From: Nicotiana tabacum
Taxonomy: Eukaryota; Streptophyta; Magnoliopsida; Solanales; Solanaceae
Reading direction: 5' to 3'
Assembly: GCF_000715075.1 (NCBI RefSeq)
Contig: NC_134080.1
Location: 71,455,291-71,519,290 of the forward strand
DNA length: 64,000 nt
The notes beneath the pieces were generated by a model. That model was not told where the DNA came from and searched no databases. It worked only from the letters and a program-made list of their open reading frames with translations. Of this stretch, positions 13,295-24,345 are shown piece by piece (position 1 is the first letter of the stretch; each line of letters begins with the position of its first letter). Made by a program: the position numbers and the translations under genes.

Positions 13295-14371
13295 TTCAGA
13301 TGCAATTCTTAATTGGGATTTTTACACAAATAGCTATCTATATTCATTGTTTACTTTTTTAGCCATATACATAAATTATACATTGATTATACACAATTAT
13401 AAATATAATATAGTATAAATTTTGCATATATTATAACTCTACTGACTATTTTTAACTTAAGCGATTGGGTAGACAACTATTACAGTTAAGTTAATTCTTC
13501 GTCCTAATTTTCCAAGTGATTTGCCTTGATAGAGTATTTGCGGTTTTGCTTCTGCCATGCCAGTAGTAGGATATCCTTTGGAATGGGTGATTGTAATAAT
13601 GGATTGCATGCCCGCAAGTTCACTACTGAGGTGTGCCATGAGCCCATGACCACCAAGGAATTTTAAGAAAATTAAATAGATCGTTGAGCTCATTAACGGG
13701 CGAAGCTAGAATATAATTTAGGGCAAAGGTCACTTTTTACCGTGGCTAAAACTATTTATATTCGACAGATGCAAATGTATATAAAATTTGTATATTTTTT
13801 GTAAATAACATATCAATACATATATATATATTTCATAGTCCGGTCTGATATTTTCATTATTCAATTCCATTTGCTCGAATGATTTGAATGGAAAGAGAAG
13901 ATCAGTTCACTATTCTCTCTCTCTCCCTTCTTTTTTCTTCTCTTTCATTTACATTCTAAAGAAACAGACTCTGAGAAAAGTTTATGCAACTATCAGCATT
14001 GAATAATAACAAGTAAATAAAAAATACTACATATTGTATATAATATATTCTCCAATAGATCATACTGAACAGATATGGGAAACTCAAATAATTGCTGGAT
14101 CAAACAAAACGAAAACAATATATAAAGGAACAGTTGGCAGTGGAAGAAACAAGGAAATATGTCCGCCGAAAATGTACCAAATAAATGTGAAGAAAGAAAT
14201 TCTTAAAAAGGCGATTTTACTAAGTTTTGTATAATAAGTCTTACTATTTTGTCCTAAGTTGGTAAACAACAGATTCATTGTCATGCACGTTAAACTCTTA
14301 CATAATCACACACCAGTTCGTGGCCCTCAATTAAAGCACCTCCCCACTCTTCCCTTTTTAATATGACCCCC

Positions 14372-14414
<43 letters not shown>
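14372..14414. repeat. AAT/TAA microsatellite
   Basis: About 14 uninterrupted trinucleotide units roughly 440 bases upstream of the CIPK start codon; likely length-polymorphic. Confidence 0.95.
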
Positions 14415-14415
<1 letters not shown>

Positions 14416-14593
14416 TCACTAATTTTAGATATAATTTATTTTACTTTATATATTATGATTATTGACGTTATTTTGGTGAAGTTAGACAGCTAACAACTTC
14501 TGACTTTAAAAATTCAACTTTAAGGCATTTAGAGCCACTCAAATATTAGGACAGGAAATGTTGGCTAAGTATTACTACTAGTATCGTGTTAGA

Positions 14594-14609
14594 GACAGCT
14601 TGAGCTGTC
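14594..14609. promoter_or_regulatory. Perfect inverted repeat upstream of CIPK
   Basis: GACAGCT-TG-AGCTGTC, 7-base arms with a 2-base centre, about 250 bases before the start codon. A symmetrical protein-binding site is possible but unproven. Confidence 0.25.
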
Positions 14610-14857
14610 TTTTCCTCTATTCCAATTTCCATTTGTCATTGAATATTTCAAGGAATTCATGATATTTTAAAGTCACATCAGGGCGTTAAATTCCTAAAAT
14701 ATGGTTTCTTCTTTTGGAAAATCTTGTTTCATCCTCTGTTCTATCTCAGCAGCTTCAAAATGATAAATTTGTGAATGTGCTCTTGATTCCTAGCATCTAA
14801 TTGAAATTCCCAAAAAAAAAAAAAAAAACAGTTTTTTTTGAAAGATCTGATAGTAAT

Positions 14858-16225
14858 ATGGAGGAGAAGCAATTGTTGTTTGAAAAGTATGAAATAGGGA
14901 AGCTATTAGGCAAAGGAACTTTTGCAAAAGTCTACTATGGTAAAGAACTATCAACAGGGGAAAGTGTAGCCATAAAAGTGATCAAGAAAGACCAAGTCCA
15001 AAAAGAAGGAATGATGGAGCAAATCACACGAGAAATCTCAGTCATGCGTCGCGTTCGCCATCCTAATATTGTAGAACTCAAAGAAGTTATGGCTACAAAG
15101 TCCAAAATCTTCTTCATAATGGAGTATGTTAAAGGGGGTGAGCTCTTTGCAAAATTAGTATCCAAAGGGAAATTGAATGAAGAATCAGCAAGAAAATACT
15201 TCCAACAATTAATAAGTGCTGTTGATTTTTGCCATAGCCGGGGGGTCTATCACCGCGATTTGAAGCCTGAAAATCTCCTTCTTGACGAGAATGAGGACTT
15301 GAAAGTATCTGATTTCGGGTTATCGGCTTTGCCTGATGAGCAATTGAGTAGAAATGATGGTTTGCTTCATACTCAGTGTGGAACTCCAGCTTATGTTGCT
15401 CCTGAAGTTTTAAGAAGGAAAGGATATGATGGTGCAAAAGCTGATATTTGGTCATGTGGGGTAATCTTATATGTACTTCTAGCTGGTTTTCTTCCATTCC
15501 AAGATGAGAATATAATGAACATGTACAAGAAAATTTTCAAAGCTGATTACGAGCTCCCTATGTGGTTTTCAGTAGATTCAAGACGTTTGATATCTAAACT
15601 TTTAATGGCTGATCCAGAAAGGAGGATTACCATTCAAGGTATCATGAGAGTTCCATGGTTTAGGAAGACTTTCACAATTCCAAGGGCGTTTTCGATCCAA
15701 GATTTGCAAAAGCTAGAAAAAGAACAAGAAAATGATGATGAAGAGGGAATGAGCAGCAAGCAAGGGGGAATCATTAGGAAATCACCTTCATCCCCTGCAT
15801 TTTTCAATGCATTCGAGTTGATTTCGTCGATGTCCTCGGGTTTTGACTTGTCTAGTTTGTTTGAGATCAAAGGGAAAGCGTCATCCATGTTCACTTCAAG
15901 AAGTTCTGCTAGGGATGTTATGAGGAAATTAGAGAAAATGGCTAAAGTTATGAGGTATAAGGTTTATAGGTCAAAACCATTCAAATTAAAGATGCAATGT
16001 CCCGAGGAAGGCCGGAAAGGGCGGTTGTTGGTCACCGCCGAGGTGTTTAAGGTGGCGCCGGAGGTTACTGTCGTCGAGTTCTTAAAGTCCTCCGGGGACA
16101 CCTTGGAGTATAATAAGTTTTGTGAAGAGGAAGTTAGACCTGCTTTGAAGGATATTGTTTGGACATGGCAAGGGACTAGCAGCGGAAATGCTGAAGTTGA
16201 TAACAAAGAGGACTTGGAGCAATAG
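14858..16225 (+). CDS. CIPK: CBL-interacting protein kinase (SnRK3), CIPK5/CIPK25-like, intronless
   Basis: Ser/Thr kinase of calcium signalling. It is bound and recruited to membranes by calcineurin-B-like calcium sensors and phosphorylates targets such as transporters. 455 residues, a normal length for the family. Kinase domain about 11-268: glycine loop 17-22, ATP lysine 40 in VAIK, catalytic HRD 132-134, DFG 152-154, activation loop ending in APE 181-183. The regulatory part has the NAF/FISL motif with NAF at 317-319 and a C-terminal segment about 345-435 resembling the phosphatase-interaction domain. All key residues are present and the frame is open. I chose the ATG at 14858 because the frame upstream runs through a poly-A tract without another ATG, and [12 protein letters not shown] fits family N-termini. 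Lack of introns places it in the intron-poor CIPK clade; similarity by eye is closest to CIPK5/25. Assigning the exact orthologue would need a tree. Confidence 0.96.
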   Translation: MEEKQLLFEKYEIGKLLGKGTFAKVYYGKELSTGESVAIKVIKKDQVQKEGMMEQITREISVMRRVRHPNIVELKEVMATKSKIFFIMEYVKGGELFAKLVSKGKLNEESARKYFQQLISAVDFCHSRGVYHRDLKPENLLLDENEDLKVSDFGLSALPDEQLSRNDGLLHTQCGTPAYVAPEVLRRKGYDGAKADIWSCGVILYVLLAGFLPFQDENIMNMYKKIFKADYELPMWFSVDSRRLISKLLMADPERRITIQGIMRVPWFRKTFTIPRAFSIQDLQKLEKEQENDDEEGMSSKQGGIIRKSPSSPAFFNAFELISSMSSGFDLSSLFEIKGKASSMFTSRSSARDVMRKLEKMAKVMRYKVYRSKPFKLKMQCPEEGRKGRLLVTAEVFKVAPEVTVVEFLKSSGDTLEYNKFCEEEVRPALKDIVWTWQGTSSGNAEVDNKEDLEQ

Positions 16226-16296
16226 GATTTGGTACATTTGTACATTCTTCGCCTTCTCTTGGGTTCGTGTCTCGCTCCCACCGGCCTACTGATCGA

Positions 16297-16302
16297 AATA
16301 AA
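16297..16302 (+). promoter_or_regulatory. Candidate poly(A) signal of CIPK
   Basis: AATAAA 72 bases after the stop codon. Plant signals are loose, so this is only a candidate. Confidence 0.4.
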
Positions 16303-17257
16303 CTGACTACCAGAGGTATGCGTGTTACTTCACTTGCCTAAGTTTGTACACGGATGCGTGATTTCTATTATATTCAGTAAATTATAGACCACTTGAGATT
16401 TGAATCACAAGCGGTCAACTAATTTTAAATATTATTCGCTTGATGTGATTCATTTAATTTCCTCTAATCATCCTCAAGCACAACTGATCAAAGCTTGCAT
16501 GAATCTTGTTTAAAGTTGTTAAAGAATGATGGTCACTTCTTATTTTATTTTTTTTTGGGTTGAAGTGTTATAGGTGTTTAGCTGGATTTTGTAAAGTTGC
16601 AAGACTATAAAGTCACATGAAAAATTTGTCAGGTTTGATATCAAAGCATTTGATTTTTGCTTCGTTTATTAGCAATTTAACATGCTTCTCCTTTTGATGT
16701 TAACTTTATCGCCTGATCACGCTTAGTCGTGGACTTGTAAATTTTGGTGTTTAAATGCTCCTAAAGAGTTAAATTTCTTTATATTTTTTAAAATTTATAA
16801 CTTCGTAGTCAAAAGTAAAACTTCATTTTCTATCCCATTCCAGCCCAGGCCCAACTCCACAGTCCACAGGAAGATAATGTAACTCCAACTATTTAATTAA
16901 GCAAGATATTTTCCATGACAGTATGACACCTTGTCCTTTTAGATTATTTTAATAATTAGTATCCAACTCAGAATATTGCTGGCTGATTGGATCCATAGAA
17001 GGGATGCCACCACTGAGTTTAACAAGTCAAATTTTACATAATTTAAATTTGTTTGGTTGGGTTTAGGTACCACACCAGCTTAAAAACATCCAATTGGAAA
17101 CAATTTATTGGCTACAATAATATGACTTTTAATTCTATCGTTTTCCTATTTTTGGAGGCTAATGGGATTGCGTATGTCTGTGGTGGAGCTGGTTTAATAG
17201 TATGTAGTATATGAGAAAATAGAGGTAACTTTGTACTTCTACAAACTTATAGTTTTA
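16303..17257. other. Intergenic, no gene seen
   Basis: AT-rich sequence downstream of CIPK. No ORF with a recognisable domain and no clear repeat ends. Confidence 0.5.
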
Positions 17258-18383
17258 CTAGTCTTAAGGTACGCGCTTTGCGTGCGTATCCTATCTCAAT
17301 AAGTATAAAATTTTAAAAATTATATAAATATTATTTAACTATGTATATCTAACGTGCAATTATTTAGTATCATTTCAAAATTATTTCTAAAATTTGATGT
17401 TGAGATAAAGAGTATAATAATTGCAGATATTGAAATAATTTATTCTAATTATAATATTTATTAGAATGTTTATTTATATGTTGGTAAATAAAATTTCTGG
17501 ATGGAGCATTTGACTGACATGTTATTATATGCCCGGATAATCAAATATAATTTTTCACAAAACTTTCCTCAATTTTTATTTTTTATTTTACTAATATAAT
17601 TAAATTATATCAAAAAAATTGGTCTTAACTCTATAACCGATTGTAAATCTATAATCTATCTACACTATTATAAAAGTACTAAGCCCATGCGTAAAATATT
17701 GATCAATTTTTTTTACTTTTTAAAAATAGATTTTAGTGAAAAAAATTATTATTTAAGTATTTTGTAATATTTAGGACTTGAAAATTAAATAAATTTTTCT
17801 TTATTAAATATATTTTCTAAACCCGAACAATGCAGGAATCCTAATATTTAGAATTTTAAAATCAATTAAAATTTTACCTAATATAAATTTTTATCTTATT
17901 TGAATTATGTAATGTAACTATGATATCTTTCATGTTAAATATAAAAATACAGATCTTGTTTCTTCCTTCTGAAAATCTGGAAAACAAATTTGTATATATA
18001 CTAAGAGCCTTGTTGAAAATAATTTTACTAATATAATATATTTTAAAATTCGAAAACAATGAAATTGGATTCTTATGCTAATTAGTTCATTCAAACACTT
18101 TTTTTATTTGTTCTCAATGTTGAAGAAAATAAATTTTTTATTCAATTTCTTACTATTAGCTCATCTTTTGTTTTAGTATGTTTTAAATTTTTTTTTGTTT
18201 GGTTGAAGAAATGTTATACCTAATGTCTAGGGACTAGGACTTCTTTAATTTCCGTTAATGTTGAGGATTCTTTCTATGAGATCCTAAGAAAGCACATGAT
18301 ATTTGCTCTAACCCAAAATGTCCATCATTTATAATTTAATTACATTTATAAAAAAATCCTTTATATCCTGCTGGAATTAACAT

Positions 18384-18403
18384 AAGTAATAGGAAGATTA
18401 TAC
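18384..18403. repeat. Left target-site duplication of the LINE (diverged)
   Basis: AAGTAATAGGAAGATTATAC closely resembles 30849-30869 (AAGTACATAGGAAAATATTA then C), differing by single-base indels and substitutions. A length near 20 fits L1-type target-primed insertion. Confidence 0.55.
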
Positions 18404-18471
18404 ATTAAATAAGAGTCTTCCATTCTCTCTCGGCGCACGTTAAGTGCTTCTAACTTGTGCCTCGTCGGAAA

Positions 18472-19560
18472 ATGAGAGGAAGAGGACGACCTAGGAAGAA
18501 TACTAGCAAATTCACTGATGTCAGTGTTGAGGAACAAAGAAAGCAATCAGCAAAAGCCAAAGAGAAAGCGAATGAGGAAGACGATCTAGATCTAGAAAGT
18601 GACAGTGAACTGAATTGGCCAGATCTGAATAGTGCTCAACTGAAATTGGCAACGCCGGAGAAAACTGTAACTAGTGTGACACCAATGATGAGTTCTAGAA
18701 CAAAAAACACATGTGCAGGAAAGATCGGAGCTGAAGATGCGAGTACGAGTAAAACTCCAAACAATGGAATAGTAATTCCAAAGGCAACCATGGAACAGAG
18801 TAACAAAGCACAAGGAAATGAGAAGAGCATGCAGGAGAAACAAACGCAGGGAGCTGGGGAAAGATCATGGGCTGGATTGTTTAGTGAGAATAAACTTGCA
18901 GCTAAAGGAATGAATCTATCATATATCTCACCAGTGATACAAGATGGTGAAATAGTGATGCAATTGCTGGAAGATGACATAGTGGAGGAACAACAGAAAT
19001 GGAATAGAGCCTTAATTCTATATGTAGTAGGAAACATCCCAACAATTGGAGCAATTGAGCGTTTCATAGCTCAACAATGGGGAAAAATCAGGAAGCCAAA
19101 GGTACTGTTTCATAGTGACGGTTATTTTATAGTTTTGATGAACAGTAATGAAGAAAGGGATGATGTTATAATGAATGGCCCATACATATTGAATAATAGA
19201 CCAATTATCCTACGACCATGGAAGGAAGGGTTTGATTTTGGGAATAAGATTCTCATAACTATACCATTATGGGTTAAATTCCCTAAACTATCACTTAGTT
19301 ACTCGAGTAATAAGGCTCTAAGTAAGATTGGGAGTAGGCTGGGTAAACCTTTATATGCTGATGCATGTACCACTATGGCTGACAGAGTTTCTTATGCAAA
19401 GTACTAATTGAGATGGACATTACAAGGCCCTACCAGGATCAATAAAGCTCTATGATCCAACTGGGAAAATGATTGAACAGATTGTGCAGTATGACTGGAA
19501 GCCACAATATTGCCAAGTGTATTGTTAACTTGGCCACTCATGTAATGAACAACAGTAGCA
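18472..19560 (+). pseudogene. LINE ORF1, DUF4283 protein with broken C-terminus
   Basis: RNA-binding chaperone-type protein of plant L1 elements. The open part runs from the ATG at 18472 to a stop at 19405-19407 (311 residues): basic Arg/Gly N-terminus (RGRGRPRK), an acidic, low-complexity linker, then the DUF4283 region about residues 165-300 with phrases such as GPYILNNRPIILRPW and LGKPLYAD. Just before the stop the frame shifts. Another frame continues with MDITRPLPG and a DWKPQYC...C motif, the start of the usual zinc-knuckle end, to about 19560. A single indel near 19395-19405 therefore removed the knuckle. The next codons of that frame also contain TAA in place of a Cys-region codon. 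Confidence 0.85.
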
Positions 19561-19946
19561 ACATAGAGAAGAGGGGCAGCAGAGGACAATTAATCAGAAA
19601 CCAAAGCATGAATGGAGAAAAGTAAGGAAGCTTGATCCAAAGGTGGATAAGATAGATGGCCATGGAAGATTCATGGAGCAGAGTGAAACAGAAGGTGAAT
19701 TAGTTCCAAATCAGCAAGAGAATGACAACCAATGGCAGATTGCTAGAGGGAGGTCTGCATCAAAAAAACAAATGGGATCTAAAGGGGGAGATGAAGTTAA
19801 TATAGGCAATGCAATTAAAGTCCAAGTTCACACTGCCTAGAAGATAATGCAATTCTTTGAAGAACAAGAGATAAGAAGTAGGAGGAGTAGACAAGGAAAT
19901 GAAGACAACCCAAAAAAACAAATATATCATGATGAACATTATAACA

Positions 19947-20675
19947 TAGAATGTGAAGGGCATGAATAAGGTGTATAAACAAAAACTACTAAACAATTTC
20001 TGCAAGGAGAATAGTGTAGCAGTAATGGCAGTTCTGAAAAATAGAGTAAAAGAGAGTAATATTGATGCAATAATGAGCAAAGTGTTTGGTGAATGAAAGT
20101 GGGTAGCCAACTATGAAGCAGAACCAGGTGGAAGAATTTGGGTTGTTTGGGACCAAACAAGGGTGGAGTTTGAAGTGAAATAAGTACATGATCAATACAT
20201 AGCATGGCAGATAACTATGAGGCAATGTAACAATAATTTCTTTTTTGTTGCAGTATATGACAAACATAATACTCAAGATAGGAAGAATATGTGAAATGAT
20301 CTCAAAGGAACCATGAATGGAGTAAATTGGCCAAGTGCATTAATGGGGGACTTTAACAGTATCATGTCCATTGAAGATAGAATACAAGGGAATCCAGTAC
20401 AAGAAGTGAAAGTGAGAGATTTTAAAAATGTTGTAGGGGATGTTGGTTTGACTAAAATCAGAACAATTGGGAGATATTACACATGGACAAATAACAGTGT
20501 GCATAGTAGAATTGACAAAATCCTAGTCAATACAGAATAGATACAGAAGTGGCCTCAAATGGAGGGGATCATTATGCAACCTGAGTTTTCAGATCACTGC
20601 CCCTGGAAGATAACTATGGCTGAGAATATAGTACAGGGTAAAAGACCTTTCAAATTTTTTAACTGCCTAGCTAAT
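19947..20675 (+). pseudogene. LINE ORF2, endonuclease part (5' fragment)
   Basis: Endonuclease/exonuclease/phosphatase-type nuclease that nicks target DNA. Recognisable from NVKGMNK (first Trp codon now TAG) through GDFNSIMS (about 20348-20371) to the SDHCPW motif near 20590. The early catalytic Glu of the usual L-E-x-R motif is Lys here (20037-20039). Other lesions include TGA for Trp near 20094, a stop near 20290 and TAG near 20540. The reading is cut after ...NCLAN at the CTAAT target site and resumes at 28075. Confidence 0.85.
20671..20675. repeat. Left 5-bp target duplication (CTAAT) of nested LTR element
   Basis: CTAAT here and at 28070-28074. Removing one copy plus the insert restores the LINE reading frame across the junction (Ala-Asn followed by His-Gln-Lys-Phe). 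Confidence 0.9.
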
Positions 20676-22191
20676 TGATCACCACCAACTCGATGCTACA
20701 CTAAGGTAGGAAGAGCGGGTCGCAATAGCTTTTACCCGATATGAGGGTCGGGATCGATTTTCTCAGAGAGCTAGTAGTGGAGTTGGATTTTCTGTCTAAG
20801 CCTAGAGATGTGTTTGTACTCCTAATGTCACTTCAAACATTTTTGGGTTTTCAAATTATAACTATTTTTATAAAACTATTGATTAACACTAAATTATGCT
20901 ACGAGAATATTGCTAAGTTGTATCTAATGGGAAGAAGGGCACTAGGGTCGTGACACTACCTAGGTGGCTAATTGACGGGTAGATGTTACTAAGGTTCGAT
21001 TGACATAATTGGGGCTTATGCTATAACCGTTGCACAATTTTACCCACTCTCGCACCTCTCGGTAAAGAAAGTGATTTTGCCCAATTGATTCTCTCGAGAC
21101 CAAATGGGTAGGCAAATTAGATCAAGAAACTACGGTTCAAGTAGGGTAATTACTCTCTCGAGGTTTAACCCGTTAATTGGGACTATCATTTCTCATGAGT
21201 CCATCCCAATTCCTTGTTGGGTCAATTTTGGGGTCATAGACTCTCTTTCTCAAGAAGAGTTAAACCCGCAAAGCTTGAATCAGTGTTTGCAACCACCAAT
21301 TCTAGATTAAAACATAAAATTAACCCAAATAGCAAACATCCATAGTCAATCTAACATTAGATGGCAACACCCATCAATATCCCACACTAGGGTTGAGCCA
21401 CAACCATAGCTGATGGGTTTAGCTACTCATGCTTGAAGAAGAAAATAAAGAAATAGATGAAGAACTAAGTTAATTAATTGTTAAAATTAAACTACAAGAA
21501 TCTATTGTAAATATAAAGCAAAAGTGCCAAAAATGGCTACAAAATTCGTTCTCACGAGCGCAGCCCTTGTCTGATATATCTCATTTCCTAAAAAATGGTA
21601 AAATGTTCTATTTATACTAGGCTGAAAAAATTGAAGAAAAATACCCCTGCCGGGTCAGTGCGGGCCTCATTAAATGGACCGCAGCCACACTAGGCTCACT
21701 TCTGCTTTTCTGAACTTGGACTCCGCGGACCGCGTAGAATGGACCGCGACCGCGGAGGGAGCTGGCGCGGTCCGCGTAATCATGACCACGGACCGCATGA
21801 CATTGGCTTTGCAAACTTTCATCTCTCTGAATCTCATGACCGCGGACCGCACAAAAGAGTAGTGCGGCCGTGGAGCCTCCACCGCAGACCGCAAGATATG
21901 TACCGCGGTCGCGCTTCTTCTAGCCTGGTTTACCAACTCTCTGAACCACCCAGTGCGGCCGCACTCCTGTTTGTGTGGTCCGCACTGGGCCTTTTTTTCT
22001 TAGATTTCTTGGTCTTTGATACTTGAGCAGGTTTCACTCCTTCTTGAGCCGATCCTTGACATTTCGTCACTTTGTCGATCAAACCTGCAATCAAGCACAA
22101 CTTGTGAGTCTTTTAGGACTATTTTATAACAATATATGATCAAAGCATAGGCAAGTAGGGGCATAAAACATGTTAAAATCCTAACTTATTA
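20676..22191 (-). repeat. 3' LTR of nested element
   Basis: About 1.5 kb. Ends CTAACTTATTA at 22191 against CTAACTAATCA at the outer right end. The inner 830 bases match 27243-28069 at high identity. It includes the CpG-word array 21655-21975. Confidence 0.85.
21655..21975. repeat. CpG-rich self-complementary word array in LTR
   Basis: Repeated words of the type GCGGACCGC, GCGGTCCGC and GCGGCCGC, often followed by ACAAAA, at irregular spacing of roughly 15-40 bases. The matching region of the right LTR (27540-27870) keeps the array with some words altered. ORFs over it on both strands are compositional artefacts. Confidence 0.8.
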
Positions 22192-22207
22192 ACTCCCCTA
22201 AACTTAA
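22192..22207 (-). other. Polypurine tract of nested element
   Basis: Minus-strand TTTAAGTTTAGGGGAGT abuts the 3' LTR. Confidence 0.65.
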
Positions 22208-22724
22208 ACATTTGCTTGTCCTCAAGTAAACAAAATAAGACTCACCCCTTAAAGAAAAATCCAAGTAATTCCAGTTGTCCTAAAGTAACCTCAACAAACA
22301 TCAATTGGGACTAACAATTGCCCTCAATACGAATGGATCATTAACAAAATTTAAACTTTGAAAAATTATGGATCAAGTGTGACACAAGAGCATCAAGAAT
22401 TGACTCATTACATCAAAGAACTCTCTCAATTACTTTGGTCACTGTGGAACCCAAACTCACACATCCTCAACTCTCCCTAAGCAAACCTCACCTTTTAGAG
22501 TATAAGCACGCAAACCAAGGTTGATGGGAATTCACTCGTCTCTCTCAAAGAAAGGTCACAAGTCCGGCTCTAAGTACCATATGCTTGACCCTCATGTAAG
22601 TATCCACTAATGCGAGCGTCATCCAACTCAAGATCATATAGGGCTTTTGTGGAGTCAATGTGAAGGTTTTTGGTTCAGGGTAGGAAAAGTTGTTGGTCTA
22701 TATGGGTTCCATCTTCCCTTAAGC

Positions 22725-23020
22725 ACTTCTTTTGATTCATTTTGGCACAATTCTATTTGACTCTTTGAGTATTTCGCTTCTTTTCAAGGGGTTAGAGAGA
22801 CACATTGTCACTCTTTCTTATGCAATTCAAAGCATTTCTCCTTTTTCTACTTTTTTCATACCTTTTTTTACTTTATTTTTTCTTGAATCCCGTTTTACTC
22901 TTTGCACATTGGGCTTTCTTTTTGTCTTTTTCTTCTTTCTTTTTCATCGCCTTCCTTTCCTTTTGCTTTTGTATTTTTTACCACTTTGTTTCCTTTTTTG
23001 TTTCCCCCCCCCCCCCCAAA
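22725..23020. repeat. Long pyrimidine tract ending in 14 C
   Basis: About 300 bases of mostly T and C on the plus strand, hence purine-rich in the element's sense strand, including a run of 14 C at 23004-23017. It lies in the 3' untranslated part of the nested element. The Phe/Leu-rich ORFs across it have no support as genes. Confidence 0.8.
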
Positions 23021-24345
23021 CTTAGACTTTTTCCATTACTCAAGGGACGATTTGGGTGCCAAGAGAGGGTATAATTTAGAACGGGTATAGGCTTGTAGCA
23101 TTGATTCTTGAAAGAAAAAGGTTTAAAACTCAAAAGGGTTAGCTAGGGATTATATCATTAGTAGGCTATGGAGTTGTTCGACTATTATTTGGATCAAGGA
23201 GAGCCTATAATCACTTCTCAAGTCGACTTTCACTCAAAATTTCACCTCAACAAATATTCAGGGCAAGTTCTAGACCATTGGCTCCGGACGTGGACTAACA
23301 ATTCGATTTCTCACCACACACACTCAAGGATTTCTAAAGATATAGAGTCGAGGGACCACAATAAACTTAGACACGATTGAGCACACAATAGTCCCGAAAG
23401 ACCACATGATGTTTGTTTGGTCAAAACAAGAGTCTCAAGGTCACTATTTTCACCATCCTAAACACAACCACTTGTCTTTGACCATGGGATCAAAGGCAAA
23501 TGTGTTAGGCCCAAGTGAAGCTTTGCTTGAGGTACCCTTAACTATAAACTACTAAAAACAAGAGAATAATCAAAAACGGACTCAAACCCTTAAGAAGGTT
23601 GTCCCACCATCCATCATCGGGAAGAGCCACCCGGTTCGCATAATACTCCACCCTTGGAAAGAACCGTGGCATTAAGAAAACCAAGGGTTTATTGAAAGCA
23701 CCAAAACCGAAACAAAAAGGCTGCGAGCCTATCTACTAAGCTAAAAATGAAAAATTTGTACGAAAATAGAAATTAGAATGAATATTTACAATAGGGGATT
23801 AGAATATACAACGGGGGATGAATATATATACAACAATGTAACTTTATATACAGACCAAAGAGAAAATAAAAAGTGCGATAAAAATAACTAAATGTAAAGT
23901 TATATACAGACCAAATAAAAAAATCAACAGAAACATAAACTAAGTCAACTAATATATACAATCATTCGGAAAAAAAGTAGGGCTCACCCCCACAAACGAA
24001 AGATGACATTGTCCTCAATGCCACTAAACAAATAAGCATCAAAAATCAAGATGAAAGGATATAGGAGCTCCCTAAGCCTCGTCTGTATGCATGGGAACAT
24101 GGGTGGTCCCCGGGTCCTTTGTATGTACGGGAACCTCAGACTAGTTCCCGGTCTCCTACTGCTTAGCTTCTGGGCCTGGGGCCTATACGGGCTGAATATC
24201 AGGAACATCCTGTGGCTGACTGGAGGAAGACTCCAGTAGGTCCGCCAACTGGATGATCGCCTCATCTGCACTAGGGATCTTCCTGTTCTTCTTTGGAAGC
24301 TGCTGTGTCTGCTCCTACTGTGGCTCTGCTACTGTAGCTGGATCC

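Larger units (their letters stand above)
13295..14857 (+). promoter_or_regulatory. Upstream region of the CIPK gene, boundaries unknown
   Basis: No gene seen. It contains AT-rich sequence (13340-13445), a CT-rich tract (about 13911-13950), an AAT microsatellite (14372-14414) and a TATA-like 'tttatatatta' near 14444. The last 200 bases before the ATG are pyrimidine-rich and plausible as a 5' leader. No upstream ATG lies in frame with the kinase between the nearest in-frame stop and 14858. Transcription start and promoter elements cannot be fixed from sequence alone. Confidence 0.35.

Noticed and set aside
13457..13693. 78-residue minus-strand frame (MSSTIYLIFLKFLGG...) near the CIPK gene
   Set aside because: Looks protein-like in composition, but I recognise no domain and see no splice context; the length is within chance for this region.
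14935..15497. Long antisense frames over the CIPK gene
   Set aside because: Shadows of the kinase coding sequence; the sense frame has all the conserved motifs.
17653..18383. Plus-strand Helitron-like start near 17653 as a second element
   Set aside because: No matching hairpin plus CTRR end found downstream before the LINE; kept only as an alternative to the minus-strand model.
22732..23090. Phe/Leu-rich frames resembling membrane segments
   Set aside because: Three frames over one pyrimidine tract; composition alone explains them.
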